Notes: a model not told the origin generated them from the sequence alone. A DNA stretch of 64,000 bases from Komagataeibacter xylinus NBRC 15237 (GCF_001571345.1 NZ_BCTP01000012.1:1-64000); one strand, 5' to 3'. Shown: positions 40,800 to 50,557, counted from the stretch's first letter. Numbers and translations are program-made.

Positions 40800-42905
40800 A
40801 TGAGCACCCCCGCCCCCTGGCCTGCCCTGCGTGATGACCTTGAGCTGTTACGGGGCCCCGTCGTGACCGGCGCGCCCACATGGAGCCTCTATGACCCCGC
40901 CCGCCACCGTTACGTGCGCCTTGGCAGCATGGAAATGGAAATCCTGCAACGCTGGGACCTGGCTGACCCGGACACGATTGCCCGCATTGTGCATGAGCAG
41001 ACCACGTTTGATACGCAGTCGGCCGATGTCACGGCCTTTGCCGCCTTCCTGCAACAGGCCGGGCTGACGACGGCGCAGACCAGCGCAGACACCGCTTTGC
41101 TGGCCCGGCAGGCGCGCAGGCCGCCCTTGCTGTCATGGATCCTGCATCATTATCTTTTCCTGCGGGTAAGGCTGTGCAATCCCGATCCCGTTCTCAAACG
41201 CTGCGTGCCGCTAACGGACTGGCTTTTTACCCGCAGGTTCTGCATCGGGCTGGCACTGGCAGTGGGGTTGGCGGTCATTCTGGTCGTGCAGCAATGGAGC
41301 CTTTACGCTGCGGGGTTCATGCATCTCATCACGCCGCAGGGCGCAATCGGCATTGCCCTGGCGCTGACATGCAGCAAGATGGTGCATGAACTGGGCCACG
41401 GCATCGCGGCACGGCATTTTGGCTGCCGGGTGCCTGCCATGGGGGTGGCCTTTCTGGTCCTGTGCCCTGTTTTATGGACCGATACCACCGATGCATGGCG
41501 ACTGGTCCGTGCGCGTGACCGGCTGGTGATCGACTGTGCCGGCATGGTGGCCGAAATCATGCTGGCCACGCTGGCCACCATTATCTGGAGCGTCATACCC
41601 GATGGCCCGCTGCGTGATGGCCTGTTTACGTTAAGCAGTTCGACATGGATCCTCACCCTGTCGGTCAATCTCAGCCCGCTGATGCGGTTTGACGGGTATT
41701 ATATTCTTTCCGACCTCATGGGCATTCCCAACCTGCAGGAACGCGCCTTTGCGTGGACACGCTGGCGCACCCGAAAGTTCCTGTTTGGCATGGATACGCC
41801 CCCGCCCGAAGTCTTTCCCACATATCGGGGGCTCATGCTGACCGGCTACAGCATGGCAACATGGCTTTATCGTTTTTTCCTGTTCACCGGGATTGCACTG
41901 GTTGTCTATCATGCGGTTTTTCCCGCGCTGGGCGTGGTTCTGATGGGCATTGAAATCTGGTTCTTTATTGCCCGCCCCATCATGGGAGAGCTGGCGCAGT
42001 GGGCACGCCAGGCCCTGCATGCCCCCGGTAGCCGCCGCGTACACATTACGGGTGCGGCGTTTGCCATATTGATTGCCCTTCTTTTACTGCCATGGAGCCA
42101 CACTGTTCGCGCGCCTGCCGTATTGCGGGCGAAAGGGCAGAGCATGCTTTACACGCAGGACCCTGGCCAGGTGGTGCGCCTGCTGCCCACAGGCAGCCTG
42201 GTACGGGCAGGCGAGACCGTGGCCGAACTCCGCTCTCCCCAGCTTGATCATGACCGTGCCGTATCAATTGCACGACTGGCAACGCTGGAGGCCACATTGT
42301 CGGAACGACTGTTTGGCGTGGAAGATACCGCCTCGCTTGATGATACGCGTGACAGGATCGAGCAGGAAACAGCCGAGCGCCTGCGGGCTGAAGCCGCGAT
42401 AAGGCAATTGACCCTCACCGCACCCTTTGACGGCATGCTGGTGGATGTTCCACCGGAAATCCATGTCGGTGATACATTGAAACAGCATGATTATATTGGC
42501 TCAATCATAACCAGAGACCACGCCACTATTGAAGCATATGTGTATGAAACGGACATCAGCTTCATACAGCCCGGAGCAGAGGCCAGTTTTATGACCGATA
42601 GCCCTGGTGCCAAGCAGATTACGGGGCATGTACAGTCGATTTCGGTAGCATCAGTCCCTGAAATCGATGCGCTGGAACAGGCCTCCCTTTATGGTGGACA
42701 TATCAAGGCACACCGGGACGAGACCAGCCACCGGCTCGTGCCGGAAGAAGCGGTTTATCAGGTTATTATCCTGCCTGATGGGCCGCTGCCACCAATCAGG
42801 CGGCGCATCAGGGGAATGGCCCGCATACACGCCACCGCCACCAGCTTCTTGCAGCGGACCTACCGCAAGATTGTCTCGGTCTTTATGGGAGAAGCAGGAC
42901 TGTAG
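40800..42905 (+). CDS. M50-type membrane metalloprotease fused to a HlyD adaptor, with PqqD-like N-terminus
   Basis: A 701-residue polytopic protein. Residues about 25-92 (WSLYDPARHRYVRLGSMEME, LQQAGLT) look like the small PqqD-type peptide-binding wing domain. Residues 140-400 are a site-2-protease membrane core with zinc motif HELGH at 196-200 and the third ligand region NLSPLMRFDG at 290-299. After a last helix (about 419-432) comes a HlyD-like periplasmic part (APAVLRAKGQSMLYT; TLTAPFDGMLVDVPPE) with a coiled coil. All zinc ligands are present. It is the last gene of the operon. It may process or pull the giant protein into the channel, taking the place of an ABC exporter (inference). Confidence 0.87.
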   Translation: MSTPAPWPALRDDLELLRGPVVTGAPTWSLYDPARHRYVRLGSMEMEILQRWDLADPDTIARIVHEQTTFDTQSADVTAFAAFLQQAGLTTAQTSADTALLARQARRPPLLSWILHHYLFLRVRLCNPDPVLKRCVPLTDWLFTRRFCIGLALAVGLAVILVVQQWSLYAAGFMHLITPQGAIGIALALTCSKMVHELGHGIAARHFGCRVPAMGVAFLVLCPVLWTDTTDAWRLVRARDRLVIDCAGMVAEIMLATLATIIWSVIPDGPLRDGLFTLSSSTWILTLSVNLSPLMRFDGYYILSDLMGIPNLQERAFAWTRWRTRKFLFGMDTPPPEVFPTYRGLMLTGYSMATWLYRFFLFTGIALVVYHAVFPALGVVLMGIEIWFFIARPIMGELAQWARQALHAPGSRRVHITGAAFAILIALLLLPWSHTVRAPAVLRAKGQSMLYTQDPGQVVRLLPTGSLVRAGETVAELRSPQLDHDRAVSIARLATLEATLSERLFGVEDTASLDDTRDRIEQETAERLRAEAAIRQLTLTAPFDGMLVDVPPEIHVGDTLKQHDYIGSIITRDHATIEAYVYETDISFIQPGAEASFMTDSPGAKQITGHVQSISVASVPEIDALEQASLYGGHIKAHRDETSHRLVPEEAVYQVIILPDGPLPPIRRRIRGMARIHATATSFLQRTYRKIVSVFMGEAGL

Positions 42906-43156
42906 CAGCAATACGCAGGATCTATTTTATTTATGGATAAAGAAAATTTGGACTTGTGCCCATTAAGCCTGCCTCGATGGAGGCCCGCCAGATCGTCGAA
43001 TGGGACAAGTCCATTCTCCTCCTGGAGCGGATTAACGCCGCCGCGTAGCACAATCCAGAGCATGCAACTCTCTCTGCTCAAAACGCAGAACGACAATCAT
43101 CATCCAGAGCCTTCAATACCAGCCCGCGAACCCAAAATCAGGCAGAAAGGTCTTCA
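42906..43156. other. Gene-poor stretch after the export operon
   Basis: I see no intact gene. Short frames on both strands have no recognisable family. It borders a transposase remnant and may be further decayed insertion-sequence DNA. No clear terminator for the export operon was found. Confidence 0.35.
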
Positions 43157-43318
43157 TCAACGGTTCTTCGAACCCTCCATCTCATGGAAGCAGGTACTGT
43201 CATAACCCTTATTCGCAATCAGATGGTGAGTATCCGGCAGGACTGGAAGCAGCATGTGGGCGCCGTAATAATCGCTTATCTGGCTTTCCGTCAGAAGCAT
43301 GGCAACGGCGCGCCTTAT
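43157..43318 (-). pseudogene. Remnant of an IS5-family transposase
   Basis: The minus strand reads AVAMLLTESQISDYYGAHML, then LPVLPDTHHLIANKGYDSTC and FHEMEGSKNR before a TGA at 43157-43159. This is the central part of IS5/IS1031-type DDE transposases (ESQISDYxGA and ADKGYDS blocks). Both ends are missing. The fragment directly abuts the gluconokinase stop codon. Confidence 0.7.
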
Positions 43319-43320
43319 TT

Positions 43321-43890
43321 TTAAAGAGAAAGCTGGGCCAGATGTGCACAGGCCAGTTCAGCAAGTTGCGCCTGCGGGGCGTTGACATCCAGCACCATGA
43401 CCACTTCTTCATGCATGTCGGGTTCCTCCAGCGTGGCGAACTGACTGTCGAGCATGGCAACCGGCATGAAATGTCCGGTTCGCTGGGAAAGGCGGGGCAT
43501 GATGTCCTCCCTGCTGCCTTTAAGGTAGACAAAACAGACATCCGCGCTGTCGCCGCCAATCTGCCTGCGGTAACTGCGCTTGAGCGACGAGCACGTCACG
43601 ATGCCACACTGGCCTGCATCGCGCCATGACTGTATCCGGCCAGCAATCAGATCAAGCCATGGTGCGCGATCCATATCGGTCAACGGAATGCCCTTGCTCA
43701 TGAGGGCAATATTGGCAGGAGGATGCAGGTCGTCACCTTCGATAAGGGACCAGCCCATTCGTTCGGCTATCAGTTGGGCAAGTGTACTCTTGCCACAACC
43801 TGATACCCCCATAACAATCAGCACGCACGGTCGTCCCGCCTCACCAAACCTATGCGAGAATGAAACCATATCCTGCCCCATGTCATACAT
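43321..43890 (-). CDS. gntK: Gluconokinase
   Basis: A 189-residue thermoresistant-type gluconokinase, ATP plus D-gluconate to 6-phosphogluconate. The P-loop is GVSGCGKST at 28-36. The family segments EGDDLHPPANIALMSKGIPL and CSSLKRSYRRQI follow, and GHFMPVAMLDSQFATLEEP near the end is diagnostic. About 15 extra residues precede the usual start, so the ATG at 43881 is an alternative. The product enters the pentose-phosphate pathway through Gnd (63603-64000). The gene end abuts a transposase remnant. Confidence 0.95.
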   Translation of the reverse strand: MYDMGQDMVSFSHRFGEAGRPCVLIVMGVSGCGKSTLAQLIAERMGWSLIEGDDLHPPANIALMSKGIPLTDMDRAPWLDLIAGRIQSWRDAGQCGIVTCSSLKRSYRRQIGGDSADVCFVYLKGSREDIMPRLSQRTGHFMPVAMLDSQFATLEEPDMHEEVVMVLDVNAPQAQLAELACAHLAQLSL

Positions 43891-44262
43891 TGCCTATCCT
43901 ACCGAATATTATCATGAGAAAATGATCGACCCAGGCCTGTCTCGACCGGCAAAGAAGCGATAGATAACCGTTACTGACCCGATCAGCATTCAAGACATCG
44001 ACATCCTGACAGAAATAGGATAAATAAATCCAGTAAAATGGATGGCATAATTTTATTCCCGCTTGATACATTCGATCACGTTAACAATCATGGAATTTTA
44101 TATTCCTTACCTTAAAACTAGACAGAATAAAATTACAACAAAGGGTGTTGCTTACTTTGAAAATCGACAAGTTCCAACTACCAGATCTTTTCAGATCACG
44201 GATGTCCAGGTTTTTGCAACATCGCGGAATTCCATACAGAACAGATACGATCCGCAGTCTGG
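43891..44262. other. 372-base AT-rich intergenic region
   Basis: It lies between the gluconokinase start and the porin stop, both minus strand. A plus-strand frame at 44063 runs into the antisense of the porin and has no ribosome site. I see no gene or clear terminator. It probably holds the gntK promoter. Confidence 0.4.
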
Positions 44263-45756
44263 TTATAAAATCTGTATCTGCGACTTGAACCCAATGAACT
44301 CCACGTTCTTCAGGTTTTTCTGTGCATTGGGATGGAAATAGATCTGGAAGTCTGGCGCAAACACTACGCCGCGCATGACATGAATCTGGTAGTTTGCCTC
44401 AAATACCGTTACGTGTCCCTGGACACCCGTGGCATGGTTTGGCGCCGTTTTAGCGGGGATCATGCTGAGATCCAGCATATCCGTATCTGAAACACCAGGC
44501 GCAATTTTTACATAGGTCATGACGACACCAAACGAATCATAGGGGCGACTTCTGATAAAACCACGGTCCACAAATGCCACATATGTTTCGTAATTACGCA
44601 ATGAGGTACGCGGATCATTATAGATTATTCCGGTCATTGCCGTCAGCCCGCCTTCGGCATTGGAATAGGAATGGCGGAGGAGCTTCTGGTCAATTTCAAA
44701 CCATGTGCTCCATGTCTGCTGATGAGTGCGGGCCGCCCTGCCAGAAAGGGCATAAGGCTGACCCTGAGCATCATAGTAATTGTCAGGGTTGGGAGCGGAG
44801 ATCACCTGGCCGCCAATCTTGTAATGTCCCGGCAGTTTATGCTGGTGGCCCAGCAGGGGCTCCCAACCCAGCTCAATCGGCGCAAGCTGCCCTACAATAT
44901 TGGATGAATTAAAATGAAACCCGGTCCTGTGCTGGCTGTTGGCGTAAATTCCACGTTCGGCAAAATAGACACCGGCCTGTATATAAATGTAACGTGATGG
45001 ACGGCCACGCACACGAAAGCCCCACTCTCCGGCCGGATAGGACGTAATATACTGATTATCGATCGCCGCCTTGGGGCGCCCGCAAAAACCGTTATTCTGA
45101 AAATTGCAGAAAAGCGAACTGGCGCTGAATTCACTCATTTCAGTCAACCTCCCCCCGGCAATACTGACGCGACCACCGAGCAGGTTTTCCTCCCCATATG
45201 CCGTAACCAGATGAACGACAACATTGCCCCCTCCCCCGTATATTTCCGATGAGTGTGCAAGCCAGTCTCCCATCATGCGGTTGGCGGTCGTGCCATAGCG
45301 ACTGGTAAAAAGCGTATGGGTGGCAAAGCCTTTCAGACCAATAACCTTTTCCCAGTTGATGTGAAGAGCGGTATTCATCTGCCCTGCGTTACTTGCCCCC
45401 TGCTTGTAATCCGGGTGGCCGGGCGTTGGACTTGAAATGGCGGCCGTGAATTCATTTGTGTTATCCATAGTCAAGACAATGCCACGCGTGCGTAGCCATG
45501 ATGTCATGCCGAATGGGTCTGTAAACAGGGCTTCCGGCCGGGAAAATGGCGGAACCATAGGCCCGTTTGACGGATGGGCCATGAGTGGTGTCGCCACACG
45601 GAGCCTGGCGTCACTATTAGAGTTATCCTGAAAAGTCTGCGCTGTTGCTTGACTGCATAGAAACATACCCGCGATGACAATGACGAGCCAGGATTTTGTT
45701 CTAGAAACATGTTTTTGACAATATAATTCCATGATAACCGTCAATAACGCACGCAT
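44263..45756 (-). CDS. OprB-family carbohydrate-selective porin
   Basis: A 497-residue outer-membrane protein. A long signal peptide (SWLVIVIAGMFLCSQATAQ) is followed by the OprB pattern: DPFGMTSWLRTRGIVLTMDN near the mature start, NWEKVIGLKGFATHTLFTSR, QAGVYFAERGIY and a terminal beta-strand ending QIQIL. It forms a diffusion pore for sugars and sugar acids. AGGA lies 9 bases before the ATG at 45756. A later ATG at 45732 is possible. The setting among gluconate and idonate genes suggests uptake of those acids or glucose. Confidence 0.9.
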   Translation of the reverse strand: MRALLTVIMELYCQKHVSRTKSWLVIVIAGMFLCSQATAQTFQDNSNSDARLRVATPLMAHPSNGPMVPPFSRPEALFTDPFGMTSWLRTRGIVLTMDNTNEFTAAISSPTPGHPDYKQGASNAGQMNTALHINWEKVIGLKGFATHTLFTSRYGTTANRMMGDWLAHSSEIYGGGGNVVVHLVTAYGEENLLGGRVSIAGGRLTEMSEFSASSLFCNFQNNGFCGRPKAAIDNQYITSYPAGEWGFRVRGRPSRYIYIQAGVYFAERGIYANSQHRTGFHFNSSNIVGQLAPIELGWEPLLGHQHKLPGHYKIGGQVISAPNPDNYYDAQGQPYALSGRAARTHQQTWSTWFEIDQKLLRHSYSNAEGGLTAMTGIIYNDPRTSLRNYETYVAFVDRGFIRSRPYDSFGVVMTYVKIAPGVSDTDMLDLSMIPAKTAPNHATGVQGHVTVFEANYQIHVMRGVVFAPDFQIYFHPNAQKNLKNVEFIGFKSQIQIL

Positions 45757-45930
45757 CCACCATGTTCCTGTCGCACTTATTGTTTATCAAACAAATATTC
45801 ATTGCATGAATATTTAATCACGACATTCCGGAAAAATAGATGCCTAAAGCCGCCCTGCCCGCAGGGATGTCTTCAATATGTGTAAGATACGCCTGACTGC
45901 GGACGTATCCCACACAAGCAGTACGCCAGT

Positions 45931-46861
45931 TCAGATCACGGCAGTCAGCAATGACTGATCCGCAAAATGGGCAGCAAGATTTTTTATGACCAGTTCTCCC
46001 ATGGCCAGCCGCGTTTCCACGGTTGCGCTGGCACGATGAGGCTGCAGTACCGCACGGGCAGAATGGCGGAGCGGCGCAGGTACATCGGGGTTCATGCTCG
46101 AACACGTCCAACGCCGCTCCACCGAGTTTTTCCGCATCAAGCACCTGTATCAGCGCCTGTTCATCCACGACCGAACCGCGGGCGACATTGACCAGAAAAC
46201 CATCGGCCCCCAGCGCTTCCATAATCTCCCGGTTGACCAGATGCCGCGATCCCGCACCACCCGATGCCGCGATGACCAGAATGTCGCTACCCCGTGCCAA
46301 TGTCAGCAGATCAGGCACAAAAGCATAACCCTCCAGTTCAAAATCCCGCAGGTCGGTATAGGATACAGGCATGGCAAAAGCCTGGGCGCGATGCGCAATC
46401 GCACGCCCCACCCGGCCCATGCCTATGATCCCGAGCTTCCTGCCGGTTACCTTGCGCCCGAGCGGCAGAGCGGGTTTATGCCCCCAGGCCCCGTCACGAA
46501 CATACCGATCCCCTGAGGGCAGCCCGCGCAGAAGCGACAGGACAAGCCCCATGGCCATATCCGCCACATCATCGGTCAGGACACCCGGCGTGGTGGTGAC
46601 ATGGATATCGCGCTGCCTGGCTTTTTTCAGATCCACAGCGTCCGTGCCGATCCCGTTTATGGCAATGATCTCGAGGGCAGGCAGGCTGTCCATGACGGCT
46701 TCAGGCACGCCAGTCGCGCCGCCTGTCGCAATACCGCGTATCCTGCCCGCACTCTCTTTCAATTGTGCAACCGAGGTAAAACGATGCACGGTATAGGCAG
46801 CATCAAGCTGCTTCTCGATTTCGGGCATCATGGGTTCAATCAGCAGGATTTCAGGTTTCAT
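45931..46861 (-). pseudogene. Frameshifted D-2-hydroxyacid dehydrogenase (2-ketogluconate/glyoxylate reductase type)
   Basis: An NAD(P)-dependent enzyme of about 309 residues when restored. The NAD motif is GIIGMGRVGRAIA. The catalytic Arg is in VNVARGSVVDE and the Glu in DVFEHEP. Directly after this the frame is broken: one extra base in the four-G run at 46087-46090 (+ strand) sends the frame to 45818 with unrelated residues. In the restored frame the catalytic His appears in QPHRASATVETR and the protein ends SLLTAVI at 45931. As read, the product lacks the His and should be inactive. The ATG at 46861 is preferred to a TTG at 46882. The neighbours suggest a keto-gluconate role. Confidence 0.85.
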
Positions 46862-46992
46862 GATTTCAGGTTTCCAGTTCAAGCAAAATGGGCACTTACA
46901 CTGCCAATAGCGGGAAATCGGGCCATAATTTCGGTATCATGCCCGACAAAAACGGTTTCGGTCTGCACTTTCCATAATGAAATAAAAAACAA

Positions 46993-48387
46993 CTATAGAA
47001 TGTCGTTCTGCGCAACGAGGTCACGGTTACGGCATTCGGGAATGAAATAAGTTGTGCCAATGGTGATGCCCGCAAGAAAAACGACATAACCTGCAATTGG
47101 CAGCCACGACATCTGGCCGGGATGCGCCGCGGATGGCGAAAAGCTTGCCACCCACCTGATAATGCATGATCCGATAAGGGGCGTTATGCCACCTGCAATC
47201 ACGGCCGAGACTTCACGCGCCAGCGATACGGCCATGTACCGGTGCCGAGCGCCAAACATTTCCGGCAGCATGGCGGCCTGCGTGCCGAACATGCCCCAGG
47301 TGGTTACCCCAAGGGCGATGGACAGCGCGATAATGGCAGGTAGCGGACGGCCGGTGCTGAAGGCATACCATACCGGCAACGCCGTGATGGCCTGCAGGAT
47401 GGCAAAGGCGCGGTAGACCCTGATCCGCCCGAAACGGTCACTCAGCCGCCCGGCAATCGGCACGGTAAAGCCGCCGATTACCGCAGCCGTTATCAGGGAT
47501 GTCGTGCCCAGCAGTCCGCCCAGGCCCATAGTGTTGACAAGATAGCTGATCGCCAGAACCTGATAGATGGAGGAACCGCCATTTTCGGCCATTCTCACGC
47601 CAATCCCGGCCAAAATCGTGCGCCACGAGCCCTGGATGAGGGAGAAAAGCGATTCACGTTCTTCCGCCACCTTGCGCTGGATTACTTCGAAAGTAGGAGA
47701 TTCCCGAAGCTTGAGGCGCATATAAAGCGCAACCACAAGAATTACGGCACTGACCAGAAACGGCAGCCGCCATATCCATGAATGCGTGATGTCCGTCACC
47801 CCGAACAGAAGGCTGCAATAGACCACGGCTGCGATGATAGTGCCGATCTGGATGCCGAGGAATGGCAGCGAGGCATAGAACCCGCGCTGACCCACAGGGG
47901 CATATTCCGTCATCATCACGGCGGCGCCGGCCTGTTCCGCCCCTGCCCCAAGCCCCTGGAGCATCCGGGCCGTAATGAGCAGGATGGGGGCCCATATCCC
48001 TATTGTCTGGTAGGTCGGGATCAGGCCGATACCCGTGCTGGCCAGACCCATAAGGGTTATGGTCATCAGCAGGACCTTCTTGCGACCGATATGGTCGCCT
48101 AGCCGACCGAACACGATCCCGCCAATCGGGCGTACGGCAAAGCCTACAAAATAGGTTGCGAAACTGGCGATAAGACTTGTGACCGGCGTGGCCGAAGGAA
48201 AAAAGAGCGGCCCGAAAACCAGTGCCGATGCCAGGCTGTAGAGTGCGAAGTCATAATATTCAAGCGCACTTCCCAACGAGCATGTCCATGCCGCGCGACG
48301 CAGTTCGCTTACCGTCAGGGCAAGGCGAACCGGGGGAGACATTATCCGGCCATCTGCGCCGATGGCCCCGAATGCTGCTTGTGTCAT
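46993..48387 (-). CDS. MFS transporter, metabolite:H+ symporter (MHS) type
   Basis: A 464-residue transporter with 12 predicted helices. MHS-family marks: SALEYYDFALYS in helix 1, RPIGGIVFGRLGDHIGRKKVL in the loop between helices 2 and 3, and GRLSDRFGRIRVYR after helix 8. Members carry organic acids such as citrate, shikimate and ketoglutarate with protons. It overlaps the Gfo/Idh gene by 4 bases (ATGA) and is probably co-transcribed with it and with the 2-hydroxyacid dehydrogenase downstream. A sugar acid or its reduced form is a likely substrate (inference). Confidence 0.92.
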   Translation of the reverse strand: MTQAAFGAIGADGRIMSPPVRLALTVSELRRAAWTCSLGSALEYYDFALYSLASALVFGPLFFPSATPVTSLIASFATYFVGFAVRPIGGIVFGRLGDHIGRKKVLLMTITLMGLASTGIGLIPTYQTIGIWAPILLITARMLQGLGAGAEQAGAAVMMTEYAPVGQRGFYASLPFLGIQIGTIIAAVVYCSLLFGVTDITHSWIWRLPFLVSAVILVVALYMRLKLRESPTFEVIQRKVAEERESLFSLIQGSWRTILAGIGVRMAENGGSSIYQVLAISYLVNTMGLGGLLGTTSLITAAVIGGFTVPIAGRLSDRFGRIRVYRAFAILQAITALPVWYAFSTGRPLPAIIALSIALGVTTWGMFGTQAAMLPEMFGARHRYMAVSLAREVSAVIAGGITPLIGSCIIRWVASFSPSAAHPGQMSWLPIAGYVVFLAGITIGTTYFIPECRNRDLVAQNDIL

Positions 48388-49391
48388 GGAATTTCCACTT
48401 CGACCTGACGGCCCGTAAGGGCCGATTCACGAATGGCCAGCGCTATGGCCAGTGCAGCAAGGCCATCTTCGCCGGTCGCGGCGGGTTGCCCCGTGCCACG
48501 CACCGCATTGCTGAATGCGGCAAGGGCGTAGTGATAGAGATTGTGATGGTGAACCGGTATTTCCTTTTCACCATCGGCATTGCGCATGAACAGCCGCCCC
48601 GCGGCCCGCTGGCTCATGCAGTCCCGACCGATCAGGACACCATTGCTGCCATAGAACTCCACCCCACCTTCAGAGAAGGGGACGGTATAGGAACCATGGA
48701 TCTGGACCAGGACATCGCCTGGAAAGCGCATGATCACCATGATGCCGTCCTCCACGCCATCATGGGCAAGGCGACCGCTCTGGGTCATGGCCATGACATG
48801 TGTCGGGTTGCTGCCGATCAGGAAACGCAGCGTGTCGATGTCATGGATCGTGCTGTCGAGTATCAGCCCGCCCCCGTTGGGGTCGTTGATACGCCACCCC
48901 TGCAGGGCCTGAGGCAGGAAATTGGCATGAAAGACCCGCACGGCATTGAGCCGGCCGATCTCCCCCGCTTCCAGAAGCTGCCGCAGTTTCTGGTGCATGG
49001 CATTGCAGCGCAAGTGATGATTGACCGCCAGGACCACGCCCGCATCATGGCAGGCAGCGATCATTTTCCGGGCATCATCAATACCAAGGGCAACCGGTTT
49101 TTCGCACAGGATGTTTTTTCCGGCACTGGCTGCCGCCAGTGTCTGGCTACAATGGAACTGGTTGGCGGTGCTGATATAGACGGCATCCACGTTTCCGTCT
49201 GTCAGGATCGCGTCGATATCCGTCGTGTAGGCAGGGATGCCGTTTTCCGTGGCAAACCGGGCGCCGCGCTCTTCGCTCGAACTTAGCACGTTCAGGATCT
49301 GGCTGTCTGGCTGCGCACGAATGGCATCGACAATCCATTGCCGGGCAACATTGCTTGCGCCAATCAGGCCCCAACCGATAGGACTGTTCAT
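48384..49391 (-). CDS. Gfo/Idh/MocA-family oxidoreductase
   Basis: A 335-residue NAD(P)-dependent dehydrogenase. The N-terminal Rossmann fold has GLIGASNVARQWIVDAI, followed by ISTANQFHCSQ and CEKPVALG, the usual motif with the catalytic lysine. The C-terminal sheet domain has STIHDIDTLRFL with the active-site His region. The ATG at 49391 is chosen because the family begins only a few residues before the NAD motif. An ATG at 49466 would add 25 residues and lie across a hairpin. Acts on a sugar, inositol or sugar acid. The substrate is not evident. It leads a unit with the MFS symporter. Confidence 0.9.
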   Translation of the reverse strand: MNSPIGWGLIGASNVARQWIVDAIRAQPDSQILNVLSSSEERGARFATENGIPAYTTDIDAILTDGNVDAVYISTANQFHCSQTLAAASAGKNILCEKPVALGIDDARKMIAACHDAGVVLAVNHHLRCNAMHQKLRQLLEAGEIGRLNAVRVFHANFLPQALQGWRINDPNGGGLILDSTIHDIDTLRFLIGSNPTHVMAMTQSGRLAHDGVEDGIMVIMRFPGDVLVQIHGSYTVPFSEGGVEFYGSNGVLIGRDCMSQRAAGRLFMRNADGEKEIPVHHHNLYHYALAAFSNAVRGTGQPAATGEDGLAALAIALAIRESALTGRQVEVEIP

Positions 49392-49612
49392 TGGATGATC
49401 AGGGACAATTGCAGGCCCTCTCCATAATGGGCACGCTTCCCCCACAGGGGGCGTGTCTTGTGGCATCAGGTATGGGAAACAACCAAATGTTGAATTTTTA
49501 TTTATTGTTTATTTCAACGCACCAGTAACCGGTGACGCTTGACTGAAAACGCTGCCCTACCGAACCAGTTTTGTCAGGTTGAAAACAAAATCGTGAACGG
49601 AGCCCGTCCAGG

Positions 49613-50557
49613 TCAGCCATTTTGGGGCTGAAGGCCATCGCCGGGGGCCGCAATGGTGCTCCCTTTTGCCAGAACGCTGACCACAAGTGCAGTCTGGCCC
49701 GCATTCCACGCCATGTTAAGGAGACTGTAAGGAATTTCTTCGTTGCCCTGTGGGGCCAGCATTTCCATGGCGTAGCTGGTCAAGCGGCTGTACTCCCCGA
49801 CCGTATAGGACACCCCCCGCTCCCGACCTGACCGGTGCGATGGATAAAGAAGAAACAGCGGCTCATCCGCAAACATGACCGCAGGCGGAAAATCAGGCTC
49901 GTACCAATCCACCACTGCATCATAAAAATGGTCGCGGCCCGGCTTCATCGGCACATCTGCCGCGGCGCGGGCCACGACCAGAACCATCTGCACCCGGCAG
50001 CGGGCACCGGCAATGGCCAGAGCGCTGTCCAGTCTGGCCTTTGACGATACGGAACCCTCTATGCCGCCTGTTTCAATATCTGTCAGAACGACAACAGCGC
50101 CACATTGCGCCAGCCGTTCGGCAAGGGCAGGAACATCCGATACGCCGGCCAGCACGACATGCACCGCACCGATACGGATACAGGCCAGTACTGCAACGAT
50201 ACTTTCCATCATCAACGGCATATGGATCGCAACCCTGTCACCGCGCTGCACGCCCTGGTCCAGCAGGGCATTTGCAAGACGGCAGACGTGCTCATGCAGT
50301 GCCTGACAGGAAACCCGTTCCTCAGGCCGCGCGCCTGATCCCGGCCAGATTATCGCGGCCCTGTCCGCATGATCGCCGAGATGACGGTCAATGCACAAGG
50401 CAGAGATATTCAGCATGGGCGAGGCATATTGCCGCAGCGGGTCGACAGGCAGCGAGACTGCATGAGCGGCCGGTTGAATAGGGTGCTGCCGCGCATGGAT
50501 GGCAGGCAGAACGAACACGTTGTCATAAGTCCTGCTGATCATGGACCTGTTCCCCAT
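49613..50557 (-). pseudogene. Truncated, degenerate acetyl-CoA synthetase-like protein
   Basis: A 314-residue protein aligned by eye to the first half of acetyl-CoA synthetase (about 650 residues): LNISALCIDRHLGDHADRAA, ALHEHVCRLANALLDQGVQR and GDRVAIHMPLM match AcsA closely. The AMP-binding loop expected as YTSGSTGKPKG reads YPSHRSGRERG at 238-248. The C-terminal domain with the catalytic lysine is absent. It cannot be an active synthetase. The frame is nevertheless open and GGAG lies 10 bases before the ATG, so it may be translated. It is divergent from a RamB/ScfR-type regulator that usually controls acetate or short-chain acyl-CoA genes. Confidence 0.75.

Noticed and set aside
44063-44341. 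Plus-strand frame of 92 codons in the AT-rich gap before the porin end
   Set aside because: No ribosome site, and its last third is antisense to the porin. No family recognised.
48222-49286. Plus-strand frame of 354 codons
   Set aside because: It is antisense to the MFS and Gfo/Idh genes, with no ribosome site or known motif.
49432-49455. Hairpin upstream of the Gfo/Idh start as a terminator or operator
   Set aside because: The stem has a two-base bulge and no T run, and no gene reads into it from a clear direction, so no function is assigned.
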